From: Treponema bryantii
GTDB taxonomy: Bacteria > Spirochaetota > Spirochaetia > Treponematales > Treponemataceae
Assembly: GCF_900113965.1 (NCBI RefSeq)
Contig: NZ_FORI01000006.1
Coordinates: 1-64,000, forward strand
Direction: 5' to 3'
Length of the DNA: 64,000 nt
Shown here: one piece after another, positions 14,749-26,188 of the stretch
Layout: every line of letters begins with the position of its first letter
Position numbering within the stretch: the first letter of the stretch is position 1
Translations under genes and position numbers: made by a program
The notes under the pieces: generated by a model
Told to the model about the DNA's origin: nothing
Databases searched by the model: none
What the model saw: only the letters and a program-made list of their open reading frames with translations

Positions 14749-14787
14749 TTTTTGATATTTATCCGGCTTCGGTCGGTTTAGATATAT

Positions 14788-14860
14788 AGGGCAGTAGTTC
14801 AGCTGGTAGAGCAGCGGTCTCCAAAACCGCCTGTCGTGGGTTCAAATCCTGCCTGCCCTG
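14788..14860 (+). tRNA. tRNA-Trp (CCA)
   Basis: A 73-nt cloverleaf: acceptor AGGGCAG/CTGCCCT, discriminator G, D-stem GTTC/GAGC, anticodon stem GCGGT/ACCGC with loop CTCCAAA (anticodon CCA), T-loop TTCAAAT. The trailing CCA is not encoded. The classical position of tRNA-Trp before secE. Confidence 0.96.
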
Positions 14861-14881
14861 ATTTTATAAAGGAAAGGTATT

Positions 14882-15064
14882 ATGGCTAAGGTAATTCAGT
14901 TTTTTAAAGAAAGCAGAGCAGAATTGAAGAAGGTTGTATGGCCTACTAAAGATGATGTAATTTCTTCAATTAAAGTTGTTATCATCTCTACAATTATTGT
15001 AGCTTTAGTACTTGGATTACTTGATCTTGGCTTTACTGCATTGTTCCGTATCTTGATGAAATAG
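14882..15064 (+). CDS. secE: preprotein translocase subunit SecE
   Basis: A 60-residue single-span SecE that clamps SecY in the SecYEG channel. The amphipathic start FFKESRAELKKVVWPTKDDV is the conserved cytoplasmic helix (with KKVVWPT), followed by one membrane helix (VVIISTIIVALVLGLLDLGF). A short form typical outside enterobacteria. AAAGGAAAGG precedes the ATG; nusG follows after 9 bp. Confidence 0.95.
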   Translation: MAKVIQFFKESRAELKKVVWPTKDDVISSIKVVIISTIIVALVLGLLDLGFTALFRILMK

Positions 15065-15073
15065 GACAGAAAG

Positions 15074-15652
15074 ATGTCTAAGAACTGGTACATTCTTCAT
15101 ACTTACACTGGTTATGAAGGAAAGATTGAACGTACAATTAAATCCCTTCTTGAAAAATTTCCAACCGACAAAAATGCAGGTATTGATCCTGAAGTAATTA
15201 TTGATGTTAGAGTTCCTGTTGAAGAAGTTGTCGAAATTAAAGACGGCAAGAAGAGAACTCGCTCTAACAAATTCCTCCCTGGTTATATTATGCTTGAAAT
15301 GGATCTTCCAGAAATTGGCTGGAAAGATACATGTGCTAAGCTTTACAAGATCCAGGGTGTTACTGGTTTTGTTGGAAATGTAAGTCGTTCAAATCGTCCT
15401 ATGCCTATCACTAAAGACGAAGCTATGAATCTTCTCCAGAAGTCTGGTGTTATTAAGGGTGATAAGCAGGTTCGTGTACGTCAGTCATTCAATGTTGGCG
15501 ATGTTGTTAAAATTGCTGACGGTCCATTTGCATCATTCACTGGTACTGTAAAAGAAATCAATATGGAAAAAGAGAAGCTTAGTGTTGAGGTTCAGATTTT
15601 TGGACGTCCAACTCCAGTAGAGGTAAGCTTCCTTCAGGCTGAAAAAGCCTAA
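15074..15652 (+). CDS. nusG: transcription termination/antitermination protein NusG
   Basis: A 192-residue NusG. The NGN domain begins KNWYILHTYTGYEGKIE and holds the RNA-polymerase clamp contact LPGYIMLEM; the C-terminal KOW domain contains GDVVKIADGPFASFTGTVKE. It binds elongating polymerase and links it to Rho or ribosomal S10. Located between secE and rplK as in most bacteria. Confidence 0.96.
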   Translation: MSKNWYILHTYTGYEGKIERTIKSLLEKFPTDKNAGIDPEVIIDVRVPVEEVVEIKDGKKRTRSNKFLPGYIMLEMDLPEIGWKDTCAKLYKIQGVTGFVGNVSRSNRPMPITKDEAMNLLQKSGVIKGDKQVRVRQSFNVGDVVKIADGPFASFTGTVKEINMEKEKLSVEVQIFGRPTPVEVSFLQAEKA

Positions 15653-15684
15653 GTTCTTTACTATTTATATTTAGCAAATTCAGG

Positions 15685-15707
15685 GGTTTGTATCCCAAAT
15701 ACAAACC
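15685..15707 (+). promoter_or_regulatory. hairpin in the nusG-rplK leader
   Basis: GGTTTGTAT, 5-nt loop, ATACAAACC: a 9-bp perfect stem with no U-run, 102 nt before rplK. It could be a processing site or part of L1-type autogenous control, but no L1-binding motif is recognised. The rest of the 157-nt gap is gene-free. Confidence 0.5.
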
Positions 15708-15809
15708 AACTTATCCTGTTTTTGGGAGAGGCGCAGGTCCGTTGGACATAGGCGTTTCGTTAGAAAGACTTCTATATGAAGCTTTCACACCAACATTGGG
15801 AGAAATAAA

Positions 15810-16241
15810 ATGGCTACAAAGAAAGTAACTGCCGTGATCAAATTGCAGTGTCCTGCAGGAGCAGCAACACCAGCTCCTCCAATTGGACCAGCTCTTGGAC
15901 CTCACGGAGTTTCAGCTCCAAAGTTCGTTCAGGAATTCAATGATCGAACTAAGTCAATGGAAAAAGGTCTTGTAATCCCTGTAGTAATTACAGTATATCA
16001 GGACAAATCTTACACATTCATTCTTAAAACTCCTCCAGCAGCAGTTCTTATTAAGAAGGCTTGTAAACTCGACAAGGGTTCAGGAAATCCTCTTCTTAAC
16101 AAGGTTGCAACTCTTTCTAAGAAAGACCTGGAAGAAATCGCAAAGACAAAGATGCCAGATATCAATGCTAACGATATCGAAGCAGCAAAGAAAATCATTG
16201 CCGGTACTGCACGCAGTATGGGTGTAGAGGTGGAGCAGTAA
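15810..16241 (+). CDS. rplK: 50S ribosomal protein L11
   Basis: A 143-residue L11, the GTPase-centre protein next to 23S helices 43/44. Start [20 protein letters not shown] with the mobile [10 protein letters not shown] loop; C-terminal rRNA-binding domain ends [13 protein letters not shown] precedes the ATG. Next gene rplA begins 1 bp after the stop. Confidence 0.97.
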   Translation: MATKKVTAVIKLQCPAGAATPAPPIGPALGPHGVSAPKFVQEFNDRTKSMEKGLVIPVVITVYQDKSYTFILKTPPAAVLIKKACKLDKGSGNPLLNKVATLSKKDLEEIAKTKMPDINANDIEAAKKIIAGTARSMGVEVEQ

Positions 16242-16242
16242 T

Positions 16243-16920
16243 ATGAAACATGGAAAGAAATATAACGCAGCTGCTGCAAAGTATGATCTTTCAAAGAAAT
16301 ATGATGTAGCTTCAGCTTGTAAAATGGTTCAGGACATGAAGTTTGCTAACTTCGATGAGACTGTAGAAGCTCACGTAGTACTTCGTCTTGAGAAAAATGC
16401 TACTGTACGTGATACATTGGTATTCCCAAATCAGTTCAAGGGTGAAAAGAAAGTTCTCGTTTTCTGTAAGGGAGACAAGGTAAAGGAAGCTCTTGATGCT
16501 GGTGCTGCTTTCGCAGGTGAAGAATATATCGAAAAGGTAAAGGAAGGCTGGTTGGACTTCGACGTTGCCGTTGCTACACCTGATATGATGAAAGACGTAG
16601 GTCGTCTTGGTATGGTTCTTGGACGCAAAGGTTTGATGCCTAACCCTAAGACTGGTACTGTAACTCCTAACGTAGCTCAGGCTGTTGCAGAACTCAAGAA
16701 GGGTCGTACAGAGTTCCGTGCTGATAAGACTGGTATCGTACACATTGCTGTTGGTAAGTGTTCTATGGATACAGATAAGCTTGTTGCTAACGTAAACACT
16801 CTTCTTTCTGAAGTAAGCAAGAAGAAGCCTGTTGGTGCAGCTGCTGGTTTTGTAAAGTCTGTTTCTGTAAGTTCATCTATGGGCCCAGGCGTATGGGTTG
16901 ACTATAAGGAAGGCGAATAA
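16243..16920 (+). CDS. rplA: 50S ribosomal protein L1
   Basis: A 225-residue L1 of the ribosomal stalk that helps release the deacylated tRNA. Conserved GRKGLMPNPKTGTVTPNV loop and the terminal GPGVWVDY segment are present. L1 commonly represses its own operon. The stop shares one base with the rplJ start. Confidence 0.97.
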   Translation: MKHGKKYNAAAAKYDLSKKYDVASACKMVQDMKFANFDETVEAHVVLRLEKNATVRDTLVFPNQFKGEKKVLVFCKGDKVKEALDAGAAFAGEEYIEKVKEGWLDFDVAVATPDMMKDVGRLGMVLGRKGLMPNPKTGTVTPNVAQAVAELKKGRTEFRADKTGIVHIAVGKCSMDTDKLVANVNTLLSEVSKKKPVGAAAGFVKSVSVSSSMGPGVWVDYKEGE

Positions 16921-17435
16921 TGGCAGTAAGAGCAAAGAAAATTCAGCCAGCTAAGGCTGAGGCTATTGAAAACGCAAAAAAGACATTTGCTGATTACAGC
17001 GACTTCATTTTCGCTGATTATCGCGGTCTTACAGTAGAGCAGATTACTGCTCTTAGAGATAAACTTCGTGAGAAGAATGCTGTTCTTAAAGTTGTAAAGA
17101 ACAACTTTGCACGTATCGCTTTTGAGGAAATGAAAGTAGAAAATGTTGCTGACTACCTCAAAGGTCCTACAGTAGTTGCAATGGCAAAAGAAGATTCTAA
17201 CGAAGTTGCAAAAGTACTTTTTGACTTCGCTAAAGATGCTCCAGCTCTTTCTGTAAAGGGTGCTAGCATTGCTAACGAAATCTACGACCAGGCTAAGATT
17301 GAGGCTTACTCAAAGGTTCCTGGAAGAAACCAGCTTATTGCTATGCTTATGTCTGCAATGAACGGTCCAGCTCAGAAGCTTGCCGCTACATTGAAGGCTT
17401 ACGCAGACAAAAAAGCTGCAGAAGGTGCAAACTAA
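16920..17435 (+). CDS. rplJ: 50S ribosomal protein L10
   Basis: A 171-residue L10, base of the L7/L12 stalk. The N-terminal globular part has FADYRGLTVEQITALRDKLR; the C-terminal helix that carries L7/L12 dimers is PAQKLAATLKAYADKKA. Translation is coupled to rplA through a TAATG overlap, so the usual L10 leader before rplJ is absent here; a structured leader lies instead between rplJ and rplL. Confidence 0.97.
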   Translation: MAVRAKKIQPAKAEAIENAKKTFADYSDFIFADYRGLTVEQITALRDKLREKNAVLKVVKNNFARIAFEEMKVENVADYLKGPTVVAMAKEDSNEVAKVLFDFAKDAPALSVKGASIANEIYDQAKIEAYSKVPGRNQLIAMLMSAMNGPAQKLAATLKAYADKKAAEGAN

Positions 17436-17570
17436 TTTTTGTACAAAAAAGCACTGTCAGGCTTCATAGCTGTCGACTGTCGGTGCTAAATGCAGAACGG
17501 TTCAGTTGAACTAAATCTGCTGCCACCTACCGGGTGGAAAATATAACTAATTTATAGTGGAGAAGACAAT
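17436..17570 (+). promoter_or_regulatory. structured leader between rplJ and rplL
   Basis: Three hairpins fill the 135-nt gap: GCACTGTCAG (17451-17460) with CTGTCGGTGC (17477-17486), one mismatch; GCAGA (17492) with TCTGC (17516), enclosing GTTC/GAAC; and CCACC/GGTGG (17523-17537). A GTGGAG ribosome site follows. It may raise rplL output over rplJ or be the target of an L10-L12 complex. Confidence 0.6.
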
Positions 17571-17954
17571 ATGGCAGCTCTCACAAATGATCAGATTCTT
17601 GATGCAATCGCATCTATGTCAGTTCTTGAAGTTTCAGAACTCGTAAAAGCAATGGAAGAAAAATTCGGCGTAACAGCAGCCGTAGCCGTAGCAGCAGGTC
17701 CTGCAGCAGCAGGCGGAGCAGCAGCTGGTGGCGAAGAGCAGACAGAGTTCACAGTAACTCTCGAATCATTCGACGCAGCAAAGAAGATTCCAGTAATCAA
17801 GGCTGTTCGCGAAATCACAGGTCTCGGACTTGGTGAAGCTAAGGCACTCGTAGAAGGTGCTCCAAAGGCTCTTAAGGAAGGCGTAAGCAAGGCTGACGCT
17901 GACGAAATGATCAAGAAGATCGAAGAAGCTGGTGGAAAGGCTAGCAAGAAATAA
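17571..17954 (+). CDS. rplL: 50S ribosomal protein L7/L12
   Basis: A 127-residue L7/L12 that recruits translation factors. N-terminal dimer region ([20 protein letters not shown]), Ala/Gly-rich hinge ([14 protein letters not shown]), and C-terminal domain with [20 protein letters not shown]. The codon usage is shifted to the preferred set, as expected for the most abundant ribosomal protein. Confidence 0.97.
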   Translation: MAALTNDQILDAIASMSVLEVSELVKAMEEKFGVTAAVAVAAGPAAAGGAAAGGEEQTEFTVTLESFDAAKKIPVIKAVREITGLGLGEAKALVEGAPKALKEGVSKADADEMIKKIEEAGGKASKK

Positions 17955-17982
17955 GTCAGAATAATCTGACAATTTATCTATA

Positions 17983-18021
17983 GGGGATGCCTGACATGTA
18001 AAAGTGTCGGGTATCCCCTTT
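17983..18021 (+). terminator. attenuator-like hairpin between rplL and rpoB
   Basis: GGGGATGCCTGACA (17983-17996) pairs with TGTCGGGTATCCCC (18005-18018) across an 8-nt loop, followed by only TTTA. A weak U-run suggests partial termination, the usual means by which rpoBC output is kept below that of the ribosomal genes. A small GTCAGA/TCTGAC hairpin precedes it. Confidence 0.7.
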
Positions 18022-18125
18022 AGTCGTATTTATGGCATTTATTTAATCGGGGTTTTCTGTGCTGTGCGGAGTTTCCAGCATGTAGCAGTCTACAATCCGA
18101 AACACAATATCATCAGGGGGATCTG

Positions 18126-21100
18126 ATGTTCGCAAAGACTCGAACAATCAACCGTCAGAATTATGGAAAGGCCATCCAGCATGCTATGGATGTTCCTGAT
18201 CTTATCGCAATCCAGACAAAATCGTATGATGATTTCCTTCAGTCAGAAGCACTGAAAGAACACAGAGAAGTCCTTAATCAGGGGCTTCAGGACGTATTTA
18301 CTTCAACATTCCCTATCGAAAGTCCTAACGGCGATATGTCATTGGAGTATGAGTTTTATGAGCTCGACTGGGAGAACCAAAAGTTCACCGAGTTGCAGTG
18401 CAAGCAGAAGGGACTTACTTACTCAGTTCCTTTGAAAGCCCGTATCAATTTGAATTTCCTTCAGACTGGAGCAATTCTTCAGAAAGATATTTATATGGGC
18501 GACATTCCGCTTATGACAGACCGTGGTACATTTGTTATCAACGGAGCAGAGCGCGTAGTTGTTTCCCAGATTCACCGTTCGCCTGGCGTTATTTTCTGCC
18601 ACGACAAAGGTGTATACTCAAGCCGTATCATTCCTTACCGCGGATCTTGGCTTGAATTCGAAATTGACCAGAAAAAAGAGCTTATTTTTGCAAAGATTGA
18701 CCGCAAAAAGAAGATTCTTGGTACAATTTTCCTTCGCGCACTTGGCTATTCAACACGTGAAGAAATTATCCGCTGCTTCTACGATGTAGAAGACGTAAAG
18801 GTTGTAAAGGGTGATGAACTTGTAGACAAGGTTCTTGCTTCTGCAGTTCTCATTAAGGATGAAGAAGGTAACGAAAAGAGACTTTTCAATGCCGGTGTTA
18901 GACTTCACCCACATGACATTGACGACCTCATTGCAAACAAAATCGAAGAAATCTGCGTAATCCGCTTTGATACACGCAGCAATTCTAATAGTGATGAAAA
19001 GAATACTTCTCTTGATTCACAGATGATTATCAACTGTTTCGAACGTGAGGAAGTTAAGTTTGTAAAAGAAGGTTCTGTAGATAACGAACCAACTAAGGAA
19101 GACTGTCTCGCAGCTGTATATGCAATCTTGCAGCCAGGTGAGCCAATGACAGTTGAACAGGCTGAAAAAGACCTCAACTCATTGTTCTTCTCTGAGCGCC
19201 GCTATGACCTTGGTCGTGTTGGTCGCTACAAGCTCAACAAGAAGTTCGACTACTCAGATGATGTAAAAGACTTTACTCTTATTAAGGATGATATCATCAA
19301 CACAATGAAGTTCCTTATCAAGGTTTACATTGGTGAAGAACAGATTGATGATATTGACCACCTTGGAAACCGCCGTATCCGTTCTGTAGGCGAGTTGATG
19401 ACAAATCAGCTTAAGTCTGCATTTGCAAGAATGGAACGCATTGCTAAGGAAAGAATGAGTCTCAAAGAAACTGATACAATGAAGCCACAGGATTTGATTT
19501 CTATCAAACCTATCGTAGCTGCTATCAAAGAGTTCTTTGGTTCATCTCAGCTTTCACAGTTCATGGATCAGATTAACCCTCTGGCTGAACTTACACATAA
19601 ACGTCGTCTTAACGCTCTCGGACCTGGTGGTCTTTCACGTGACCGCGCTGGTTTCGAAGTTCGTGACGTACACTATTCACACTACGGACGCATGTGTCCT
19701 ATCGAGACTCCTGAAGGTCCGAACATCGGTCTTATCGTATCTCTCGCTATGTATACACGCATCAACGACTACGGATTCCTTGAAGCTCCATACCGCAAGG
19801 TTGTAAACGGAAAGGCTACAAACGAAGTTGAATACCTTTCAGCTATGGATGAGGATAAGTACTACATTGGTCAGGTTGTTGAAGGTATGAAGAAAGATGG
19901 TTCTTTCCCAACTGAAACAATTTCTTGCCGTAACCGTGGTAACTATACTCAGCGTTCTCCAAAGGATGTACAGTACATCGACGTTTCTCCACGTCAGGTA
20001 ATTTCTGTATCTGCTTCTTTGATTCCATTCCTTGAGCATGACGATGCTAACCGTGCGCTCATGGGTTGTAACATGCAGCGTCAGGCTGTACCTCTTCTTT
20101 TCCCAGAACCACCATACGTTGGAACTGGTATGGAAAGAAAGTGTGCTTATGACTCTGGTGTTCTTATCAAGGCTAAGCACGACGGTGAAGTTATCTACGT
20201 TTCAAGTGAACTTATTAAGGTAAAGGTTGATGGTTCTAAGGCAGTTGATGAATACAGCCTCTTGAAGTATCAGAGAACTAACAATGATACATGTAACCAC
20301 CAGCGCCCTACAGTTAATGTTGGTGAAAAGGTTAAGGCCGGTGATGTTCTTGCTGACGGACCAGCAACATTCAACGGAGAGCTCGCTCTCGGACGCAATA
20401 TTCTCGTAGGATTCGTACCTTGGAATGGTTATAACTATGAGGATGCCGTACTTATTTCTCAGCGCGTTGTTCGCGAGGATATGTATACATCTATCCATAT
20501 TAAAGAGTTCCAGATTGAAATCCGCGAAACAAAGCTCGGACCAGAGCGCATTACACGTGATATTCCTAATACAGCCGAGAAAGCTCTTGCTAACCTTGAC
20601 TCAGAAGGTATCATCCGTATTGGTGCTAAGGTTCGTTCTGGAGATATCCTTGTTGGTAAGGTTACTCCAAAATCAGAAACTGAAACAACTCCAGAGTTCA
20701 AGCTTTTGAACTCAATCTTCGGTGAGAAGGCTAAGGAAGTTCGTGATTCTTCTCTTCGCGTTCCACACGGAATTGAAGGTGTTGTAATTGATATCCAGCA
20801 GATGAGCCGCCTCGAAGGTGACGATCTTCTCCCTGGTGTAGACAAGGTTGTAAAGGTTCTTATTGCTAACAAGCGTAAGCTTCGTGAAGGTGATAAGATG
20901 GCCGGACGCCACGGAAACAAGGGTGTTGTTTCTCGTATTCTCCCAGTTGAAGACATGCCATATCTCGAAGATGGTACTCCACTCGACGTTTGTTTGAACC
21001 CACTTGGTGTACCTTCCCGAATGAACATCGGTCAGATTCTTGAGTCTGAACTTGGTATTGCTGGTAAGTACCTTAACCAGTTCTTCGAAGTTCCAGTATT

Positions 21101-21683
21101 CGAATCACCTTCTCAGAAGATGATTGAAGCTAAACTTGAAGAGGCTAACAAGGCAGTTGCAGGTACAGGTCTTAAGATTTCTACAGATTGTAAACAGATT
21201 GTACACGACGGACGTACTGGTGAACCTTTCGTAAACCCTATTTTCGTTGGTGTTATCTATTATATGAAGCTTCATCACCTTGTTGATGACAAGATGCATG
21301 CTCGTTCTACTGGTCCTTACTCTCTCGTTACACAGCAGCCTCTTGGTGGTAAGGCACAGTTTGGTGGTCAGCGTCTTGGAGAAATGGAGGTTTGGGCACT
21401 CGAAGCTTACGGTGCTGCTAACACACTCCAGGAAATGATGACAATTAAGTCAGATGATATGAGTGGACGTTCTAAGATTTACGAATCTATCGTTAAGGGC
21501 GATCCTTCATCTCCAATCGGAATTCCAGAATCATTCAACGTATTGGTACAGGAACTCCGTGGTTTGGCTCTTGACTTCACAATCTATGATGCAAAGGGTA
21601 AGCAGATTGCCCTCACAGAACGTGATCAGGAACTGATTGACAAGAACGCTTCCGGATTTGATAAGGAGGATGCAAATGCGTGA
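18126..21683 (+). CDS. rpoB: DNA-directed RNA polymerase subunit beta
   Basis: A 1185-residue beta subunit. Fork and rifampicin regions read [17 protein letters not shown] then [13 protein letters not shown]; the position equal to E. coli Ser531 is Asn496, the residue associated with natural rifampicin resistance in Treponema and Borrelia. Catalytic-centre motifs [16 protein letters not shown] and [14 protein letters not shown] are intact. The C-terminus overlaps rpoC by 8 bp. GGGGGATCTG precedes the ATG; a 171-nt leader with the attenuator separates it from rplL. Confidence 0.98.
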   Translation: MFAKTRTINRQNYGKAIQHAMDVPDLIAIQTKSYDDFLQSEALKEHREVLNQGLQDVFTSTFPIESPNGDMSLEYEFYELDWENQKFTELQCKQKGLTYSVPLKARINLNFLQTGAILQKDIYMGDIPLMTDRGTFVINGAERVVVSQIHRSPGVIFCHDKGVYSSRIIPYRGSWLEFEIDQKKELIFAKIDRKKKILGTIFLRALGYSTREEIIRCFYDVEDVKVVKGDELVDKVLASAVLIKDEEGNEKRLFNAGVRLHPHDIDDLIANKIEEICVIRFDTRSNSNSDEKNTSLDSQMIINCFEREEVKFVKEGSVDNEPTKEDCLAAVYAILQPGEPMTVEQAEKDLNSLFFSERRYDLGRVGRYKLNKKFDYSDDVKDFTLIKDDIINTMKFLIKVYIGEEQIDDIDHLGNRRIRSVGELMTNQLKSAFARMERIAKERMSLKETDTMKPQDLISIKPIVAAIKEFFGSSQLSQFMDQINPLAELTHKRRLNALGPGGLSRDRAGFEVRDVHYSHYGRMCPIETPEGPNIGLIVSLAMYTRINDYGFLEAPYRKVVNGKATNEVEYLSAMDEDKYYIGQVVEGMKKDGSFPTETISCRNRGNYTQRSPKDVQYIDVSPRQVISVSASLIPFLEHDDANRALMGCNMQRQAVPLLFPEPPYVGTGMERKCAYDSGVLIKAKHDGEVIYVSSELIKVKVDGSKAVDEYSLLKYQRTNNDTCNHQRPTVNVGEKVKAGDVLADGPATFNGELALGRNILVGFVPWNGYNYEDAVLISQRVVREDMYTSIHIKEFQIEIRETKLGPERITRDIPNTAEKALANLDSEGIIRIGAKVRSGDILVGKVTPKSETETTPEFKLLNSIFGEKAKEVRDSSLRVPHGIEGVVIDIQQMSRLEGDDLLPGVDKVVKVLIANKRKLREGDKMAGRHGNKGVVSRILPVEDMPYLEDGTPLDVCLNPLGVPSRMNIGQILESELGIAGKYLNQFFEVPVFESPSQKMIEAKLEEANKAVAGTGLKISTDCKQIVHDGRTGEPFVNPIFVGVIYYMKLHHLVDDKMHARSTGPYSLVTQQPLGGKAQFGGQRLGEMEVWALEAYGAANTLQEMMTIKSDDMSGRSKIYESIVKGDPSSPIGIPESFNVLVQELRGLALDFTIYDAKGKQIALTERDQELIDKNASGFDKEDANA

Positions 21684-24600
21684 TGTACAGGATTTTGACA
21701 GCTTAAAGATTAAACTGGCTTCTCCAGAGACCATTCGTTCATGGTCTTACGGTGAGGTAAAAAAGCCTGAGACTATAAACTACAGAACTCTCCGCCCAGA
21801 GAAAGACGGTCTTTTCTGTGAAAGAATTTTCGGTACAACTAAGGAATGGGAATGCTACTGCGGTAAGTTCAAGTCTATCCGTTATAAGGGTGTAATTTGT
21901 GACCGCTGTGGTGTTGAAGTTACTCACTTCAAAGTTCGCCGTGAACGTACAGGACACATTGAACTTGCAGCTCCAGTAAGCCACATCTGGTATTACCGTT
22001 CAGTTCCAAGCCGTATGGGTCTTTTGCTCGACCTTCAGGTTGCTGCTCTCCGTTCGGTTTTGTACTACGAAAAATATATCGTAATTGATGCAGGAGATAC
22101 TGACCTTAAGAAGGGACAGCTCCTTACAGAAGAAGAATATCAGGAAGCACTTGAGCACTATGCAGGTTCTGCTTTCACAGCAGATATGGGTGCCGAGGCT
22201 ATCAAGACTATGCTTGAGCGCCTTGATCTCGACGAACTTGCTGCAGAGCTCCGCGCAAAGATGATTGAAAAGGGTGCTAAGTCTGACAAGAGACTTCTCC
22301 GCCGTATTGAAATCGTTGAAAACTTCCGCGCTTCTGGAAACAAAGTTTCATGGATGATTCTGGATGTAATTCCAGTTATTCCTCCTGAGCTTCGTCCAAT
22401 GGTACAGCTCGATGGTGGACGTTTCGCAACTTCTGACCTCAACGATCTCTACCGCCGTGTTATTAACCGTAATAACCGTCTTAAGAGATTGCAGCAGCTT
22501 TCTGCTCCAGACATCATCATCCGCAACGAAAAGCGTATGCTTCAGGAAGCAGTTGATGCATTGTTCGACAATACAAAGAGAAAGCGTGCAGTTAAGGGTG
22601 CTTCAAACCGCCCTCTTAAGTCAATTTCTGACCTCCTCAAAGGTAAGCAGGGTCGTTTCCGCTTGAACCTTCTTGGTAAGCGTGTTGACTACTCTGGACG
22701 TTCGGTAATCGTTGTTGGACCAGAATTGAAGCTCTGGCAGTGCGGTCTTCCTACAAAGATGGCTCTTGAATTGTTCAAGCCATTCCTTATGAAGAAGCTC
22801 GTAGACAAGGACGTAGTATTTAATATTAAGAAGGCTAAGGCTCTTGTAGAGTCTGAGTCTCCAGAAGTATATGCAATTCTTGATGAAGTAGTTAAAGAGC
22901 ACCCAGTTATGTTGAACCGTGCGCCAACCCTTCACCGTCTTGGTATCCAGGCATTTGAACCTGTACTTGTAGAAGGAAAAGCTCTTAAGCTTCACCCACT
23001 CGCATGTAAAGCTTTCAACGCCGACTTCGATGGTGACCAGATGGCTATCCACGTACCACTTACACAGGCTGCTCAGATGGAATGCTGGACATTGATGCTT
23101 TCTGCGAGAAACCTCCTTGACCCAGCTAACGGTAACACAATCGTTGCTCCATCTCAGGACATGGTACTTGGTATCTACTATATGACTGCTATCAAGCCTA
23201 ATGCTAAGGGAACAGGCAAGCGCTTCTCTACACCAGATGAAGTACGCATGGCTGCTGAACTTGGTGCTATTGAATGGCAGGCTCTTATTAAGGTTCCAGC
23301 TCCAAAGGATTCATTCGATGCAGATGCTCTTAAGGTTAAGGGTGATGACGGATTCCTTGGTGGAACTCAAGTCTTCAAGAAGGGTGATCTTATTGAAACT
23401 TCAGCAGGACGTCTTGCTTTCAACGAAGCAATGCCTGAAGAAATTGAATATGTAAACCGCCAGATGTTCGATAAGTCTTTGAAGAAGATGATTGAGCACG
23501 TATATCATACAAAGGGCTCTTGGCTTACAATCCAGATGCACGACGCAATCAAGGATGTTGGTTACAAGAACGCTACATTCTATGGTGCAACACTTTGTAT
23601 GAAGGATATCCTCGTTCCTGATGAAAAGCCAGCAATCATGGCTCAGGCTAACAAGGATGTTGAAGATATTATTAACCAGTACGGAAAGGGTGTTATTACA
23701 GCAGAAGAAAGATATCAGCGTGTAACCAACATCTGGGCTCGTACTAACGAAAAGCTTACAAACCTCATGATGGATAATCTTGAGAAAGATAAGCAGGGCT
23801 TTAACACAATCTACATGATGGCTAAGTCTGGTGCCCGCGGTTCTCGTGGACAGATTTCTCAGCTTGCCGCAATGCGTGGTTTGATGACTAAGCCTAACGG
23901 AGATATTATCGAACTCCCTATTAAGTCAAACTTCTATGAGGGACTTTCGGTTATTGAATACTTTATTTCAACTAACGCTTCTCGTAAGGGTCTTTCGGAT
24001 ACTGCTCTTAAGACAGCCGATGCCGGTTACATGACACGTCGTCTTGTTGATGTTGCTCAGGATGTAGTAATCAACGAAGAAGACTGCTGTACAATCAACG
24101 GTATTGACTACACAGCTATCAAAGAGGGAGATGAAATTAAGGTTCCTCTCAGCAAGCGTATTGAAGGTCATTACACAATTGAGCGTGTTGTAAACGCTAA
24201 GGGTGAATTGATCTGCGATGTAAACCAGTACATCGACGAAGCTATGGCTAAGAAGATTGAAGCTGCTGGTGTTGAAAAGGTTAAACTCCGTACAGTTCTT
24301 ACTTGTGAAGCTAAGCACGGTATTTGTGTTAAGTGTTATGGTAAGAACCTCGCACGTAATAAGATTGTTGAAATTGGTGAAGCAGTTGGTATTATCGCTG
24401 CTCAGTCAATCGGTCAGCCAGGTACACAGCTTACACTTCGTACCTTCCACTCGGGTGGTGCGGCTGAGATGTCAACAAACGATAACAAGATTGTTCTTAA
24501 GTTCGATGCATTCATTAAGAATATCGAAGGAACACACGTTGAAAAGAAAGACAAGTGGCTCTTTACTCGTAAAGGTTTCATGACTGTTATCCGTATTCTC

Positions 24601-25980
24601 GACAAGGTTAAGTTCGCTCCAGAAGATGAACTTCTTATTGAAGATGGAAAGAGCCTTATGCGTGGTGACGTAATCCTTAAGCACAAAGGTAAGGATGTTG
24701 TTGCAGGCGTAAACGGTAAGGTTATTAAGGGTGACGGTGTTATCTATATTACCAGCAAGGAACAGAAGATTGAAATCACTAACGGTTCTACAATCTTCAC
24801 AAAGGCTGGCGCTATGGTTAAGAAGGGCGAAGTTATTGGTGAATTCGAACAGTTCATCGAGCCTATTCTTGCAGAAAGCGACGGATACATCCACTTCGAA
24901 GACGTTATCGTAGGTTCTACTCTTGAAGAGAAGGTTGACCTTCAGACAGGTAAAACAGAACGCTACATCACAGATCTTCACCTTGATGTTAAGCAGCCAC
25001 GTATCATCATCACCGATGAAGCTGGTAACCCACAGGGTAACTACTTCCTCCCAGCTGGTGCCATCCTCCTCGTAGAAGATAAGGCTCCAGTAAAAGCCGG
25101 TGATATGATTGCTAAGATGAACAAGGAAGCACAGAAGTCTCAGGATATTACTGGAGGTCTTCCTCGTGTATCTGAACTTTTCGAAGCTCGCAAACCAAAG
25201 AATCCATGTGTACTCGCACAGATTTCTGGTACAGTTGAGTTTAAGGATGTTCGCAAAGGAAAGCGCGTAATTTCTATTACTGATGAATATGGTAAGAAGT
25301 TCGAGCACCTTGTTCCAATGACAAAGCGTATGCTTGTACGTGATGGTGATAAGGTAGAAGCTGGTGAAATGCTTTGTGCCGGATCTCCAAATCCACAGGA
25401 TGTACTTGCAATCCTCGGTGAAAACGCTCTTCAGAATTATCTTATGGATGAAATCCAGAACGTTTACCGCCAGCAGGGTGTAGACATCAACGATAAGCAT
25501 ATCGGTATTATCGTACGTCAGATGCTCCGCAAGATTGAAATCGTATCTGTTGGAGATACAAAGTTCATCTTCGGTCAGCAGGTTGATAAATATAAGTTCC
25601 ACGAAGAGAATGAGCGCGTAATCGCTGCCGGTGGACAGCCAGCTGTTGGTCGCCCAATGTTCCAGGGTATTACAAAGGCTTCTCTTGGTGTAGACTCATT
25701 TATTTCTGCAGCTTCATTCCAGGAAACAACACGCGTTCTTACAAACGCTGCAATTTCTGGTGCTACAGACGGACTCCACGGAATCAAGGAAAACGTTGCA
25801 ATCGGTCACATGATTCCTGCTGGTACTGGTATCAAGAATTACAAGGACATCAAGCTGTTTGATGACAGCGACCGTGACCTTGACGCTCAGATGAACGAGA
25901 TTCTTGAACGCCGCCGCCTTGAGGCAGAGCAGAAGTCTCAGCTTGAAGAACCAAGCTTTGAGACAGATGATAATGACTAA
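21676..25980 (+). CDS. rpoC: DNA-directed RNA polymerase subunit beta prime
   Basis: A 1434-residue beta-prime subunit holding the catalytic Mg site [10 protein letters not shown] (near residue 460) and two zinc sites, CYCGKF with CDRCGVE near the N-terminus and [13 protein letters not shown] near residue 890. The start chosen is the ATG at 21676 with AAGGAGGATG just upstream; the longer frame lies within the rpoB end. The acidic tail [11 protein letters not shown] and preceding helix carry the omega contact. Followed by a strong terminator. Confidence 0.98.
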   Translation: MRDVQDFDSLKIKLASPETIRSWSYGEVKKPETINYRTLRPEKDGLFCERIFGTTKEWECYCGKFKSIRYKGVICDRCGVEVTHFKVRRERTGHIELAAPVSHIWYYRSVPSRMGLLLDLQVAALRSVLYYEKYIVIDAGDTDLKKGQLLTEEEYQEALEHYAGSAFTADMGAEAIKTMLERLDLDELAAELRAKMIEKGAKSDKRLLRRIEIVENFRASGNKVSWMILDVIPVIPPELRPMVQLDGGRFATSDLNDLYRRVINRNNRLKRLQQLSAPDIIIRNEKRMLQEAVDALFDNTKRKRAVKGASNRPLKSISDLLKGKQGRFRLNLLGKRVDYSGRSVIVVGPELKLWQCGLPTKMALELFKPFLMKKLVDKDVVFNIKKAKALVESESPEVYAILDEVVKEHPVMLNRAPTLHRLGIQAFEPVLVEGKALKLHPLACKAFNADFDGDQMAIHVPLTQAAQMECWTLMLSARNLLDPANGNTIVAPSQDMVLGIYYMTAIKPNAKGTGKRFSTPDEVRMAAELGAIEWQALIKVPAPKDSFDADALKVKGDDGFLGGTQVFKKGDLIETSAGRLAFNEAMPEEIEYVNRQMFDKSLKKMIEHVYHTKGSWLTIQMHDAIKDVGYKNATFYGATLCMKDILVPDEKPAIMAQANKDVEDIINQYGKGVITAEERYQRVTNIWARTNEKLTNLMMDNLEKDKQGFNTIYMMAKSGARGSRGQISQLAAMRGLMTKPNGDIIELPIKSNFYEGLSVIEYFISTNASRKGLSDTALKTADAGYMTRRLVDVAQDVVINEEDCCTINGIDYTAIKEGDEIKVPLSKRIEGHYTIERVVNAKGELICDVNQYIDEAMAKKIEAAGVEKVKLRTVLTCEAKHGICVKCYGKNLARNKIVEIGEAVGIIAAQSIGQPGTQLTLRTFHSGGAAEMSTNDNKIVLKFDAFIKNIEGTHVEKKDKWLFTRKGFMTVIRILDKVKFAPEDELLIEDGKSLMRGDVILKHKGKDVVAGVNGKVIKGDGVIYITSKEQKIEITNGSTIFTKAGAMVKKGEVIGEFEQFIEPILAESDGYIHFEDVIVGSTLEEKVDLQTGKTERYITDLHLDVKQPRIIITDEAGNPQGNYFLPAGAILLVEDKAPVKAGDMIAKMNKEAQKSQDITGGLPRVSELFEARKPKNPCVLAQISGTVEFKDVRKGKRVISITDEYGKKFEHLVPMTKRMLVRDGDKVEAGEMLCAGSPNPQDVLAILGENALQNYLMDEIQNVYRQQGVDINDKHIGIIVRQMLRKIEIVSVGDTKFIFGQQVDKYKFHEENERVIAAGGQPAVGRPMFQGITKASLGVDSFISAASFQETTRVLTNAAISGATDGLHGIKENVAIGHMIPAGTGIKNYKDIKLFDDSDRDLDAQMNEILERRRLEAEQKSQLEEPSFETDDND

Positions 25981-26002
25981 TTCGTTATCAAATAAATAAA
26001 GG

Positions 26003-26050
26003 AGGGGTTGGTAGTCTGAATGCAAAATTCAGCTACCAGCCTCTTTTTTT
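26003..26050 (+). terminator. rpoC terminator
   Basis: A long GAGGGGTTGGTAG / CTACCAGCCTC stem with an inner CTGAAT/ATTCAG extension, followed by T8. It ends the secE-to-rpoC transcription unit. Confidence 0.9.
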
Positions 26051-26113
26051 TCAATGAATTTCATATAAATTCATTGAAATTCAGTTGAATTCATTTTTTG
26101 AATTTACTATAAT
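26051..26113 (+). promoter_or_regulatory. rpsL promoter with upstream AT-rich palindrome
   Basis: TCAATGAATTT, 5 bp, AAATTCATTGA is an 11-bp perfect inverted repeat (26051-26077). It is followed by TTGAAT (26085-26090), 17 bp and TATAAT (26108-26113). The palindrome shares the TGAATTT ... TATAAATTC core with the tRNA-Thr operon promoter at the same distance from the -35. Leader of about 70 nt to rpsL, containing GGGGTGCTGACCGG. Confidence 0.75.
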
Positions 26114-26188
26114 CGTTAAACCTATCCTTTTTGAAGGGTTTTGAAATATTTCCGGGGTGCTGACCGGAACAAACAGGAGAACTAGGCG

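Noticed and set aside
24472-25602. 376-residue open frame on the minus strand opposite rpoC
   Set aside because: It lies wholly within rpoC, has a Cys/Phe/Asn-rich implausible composition and no ribosome site; a by-product of rpoC codon use.
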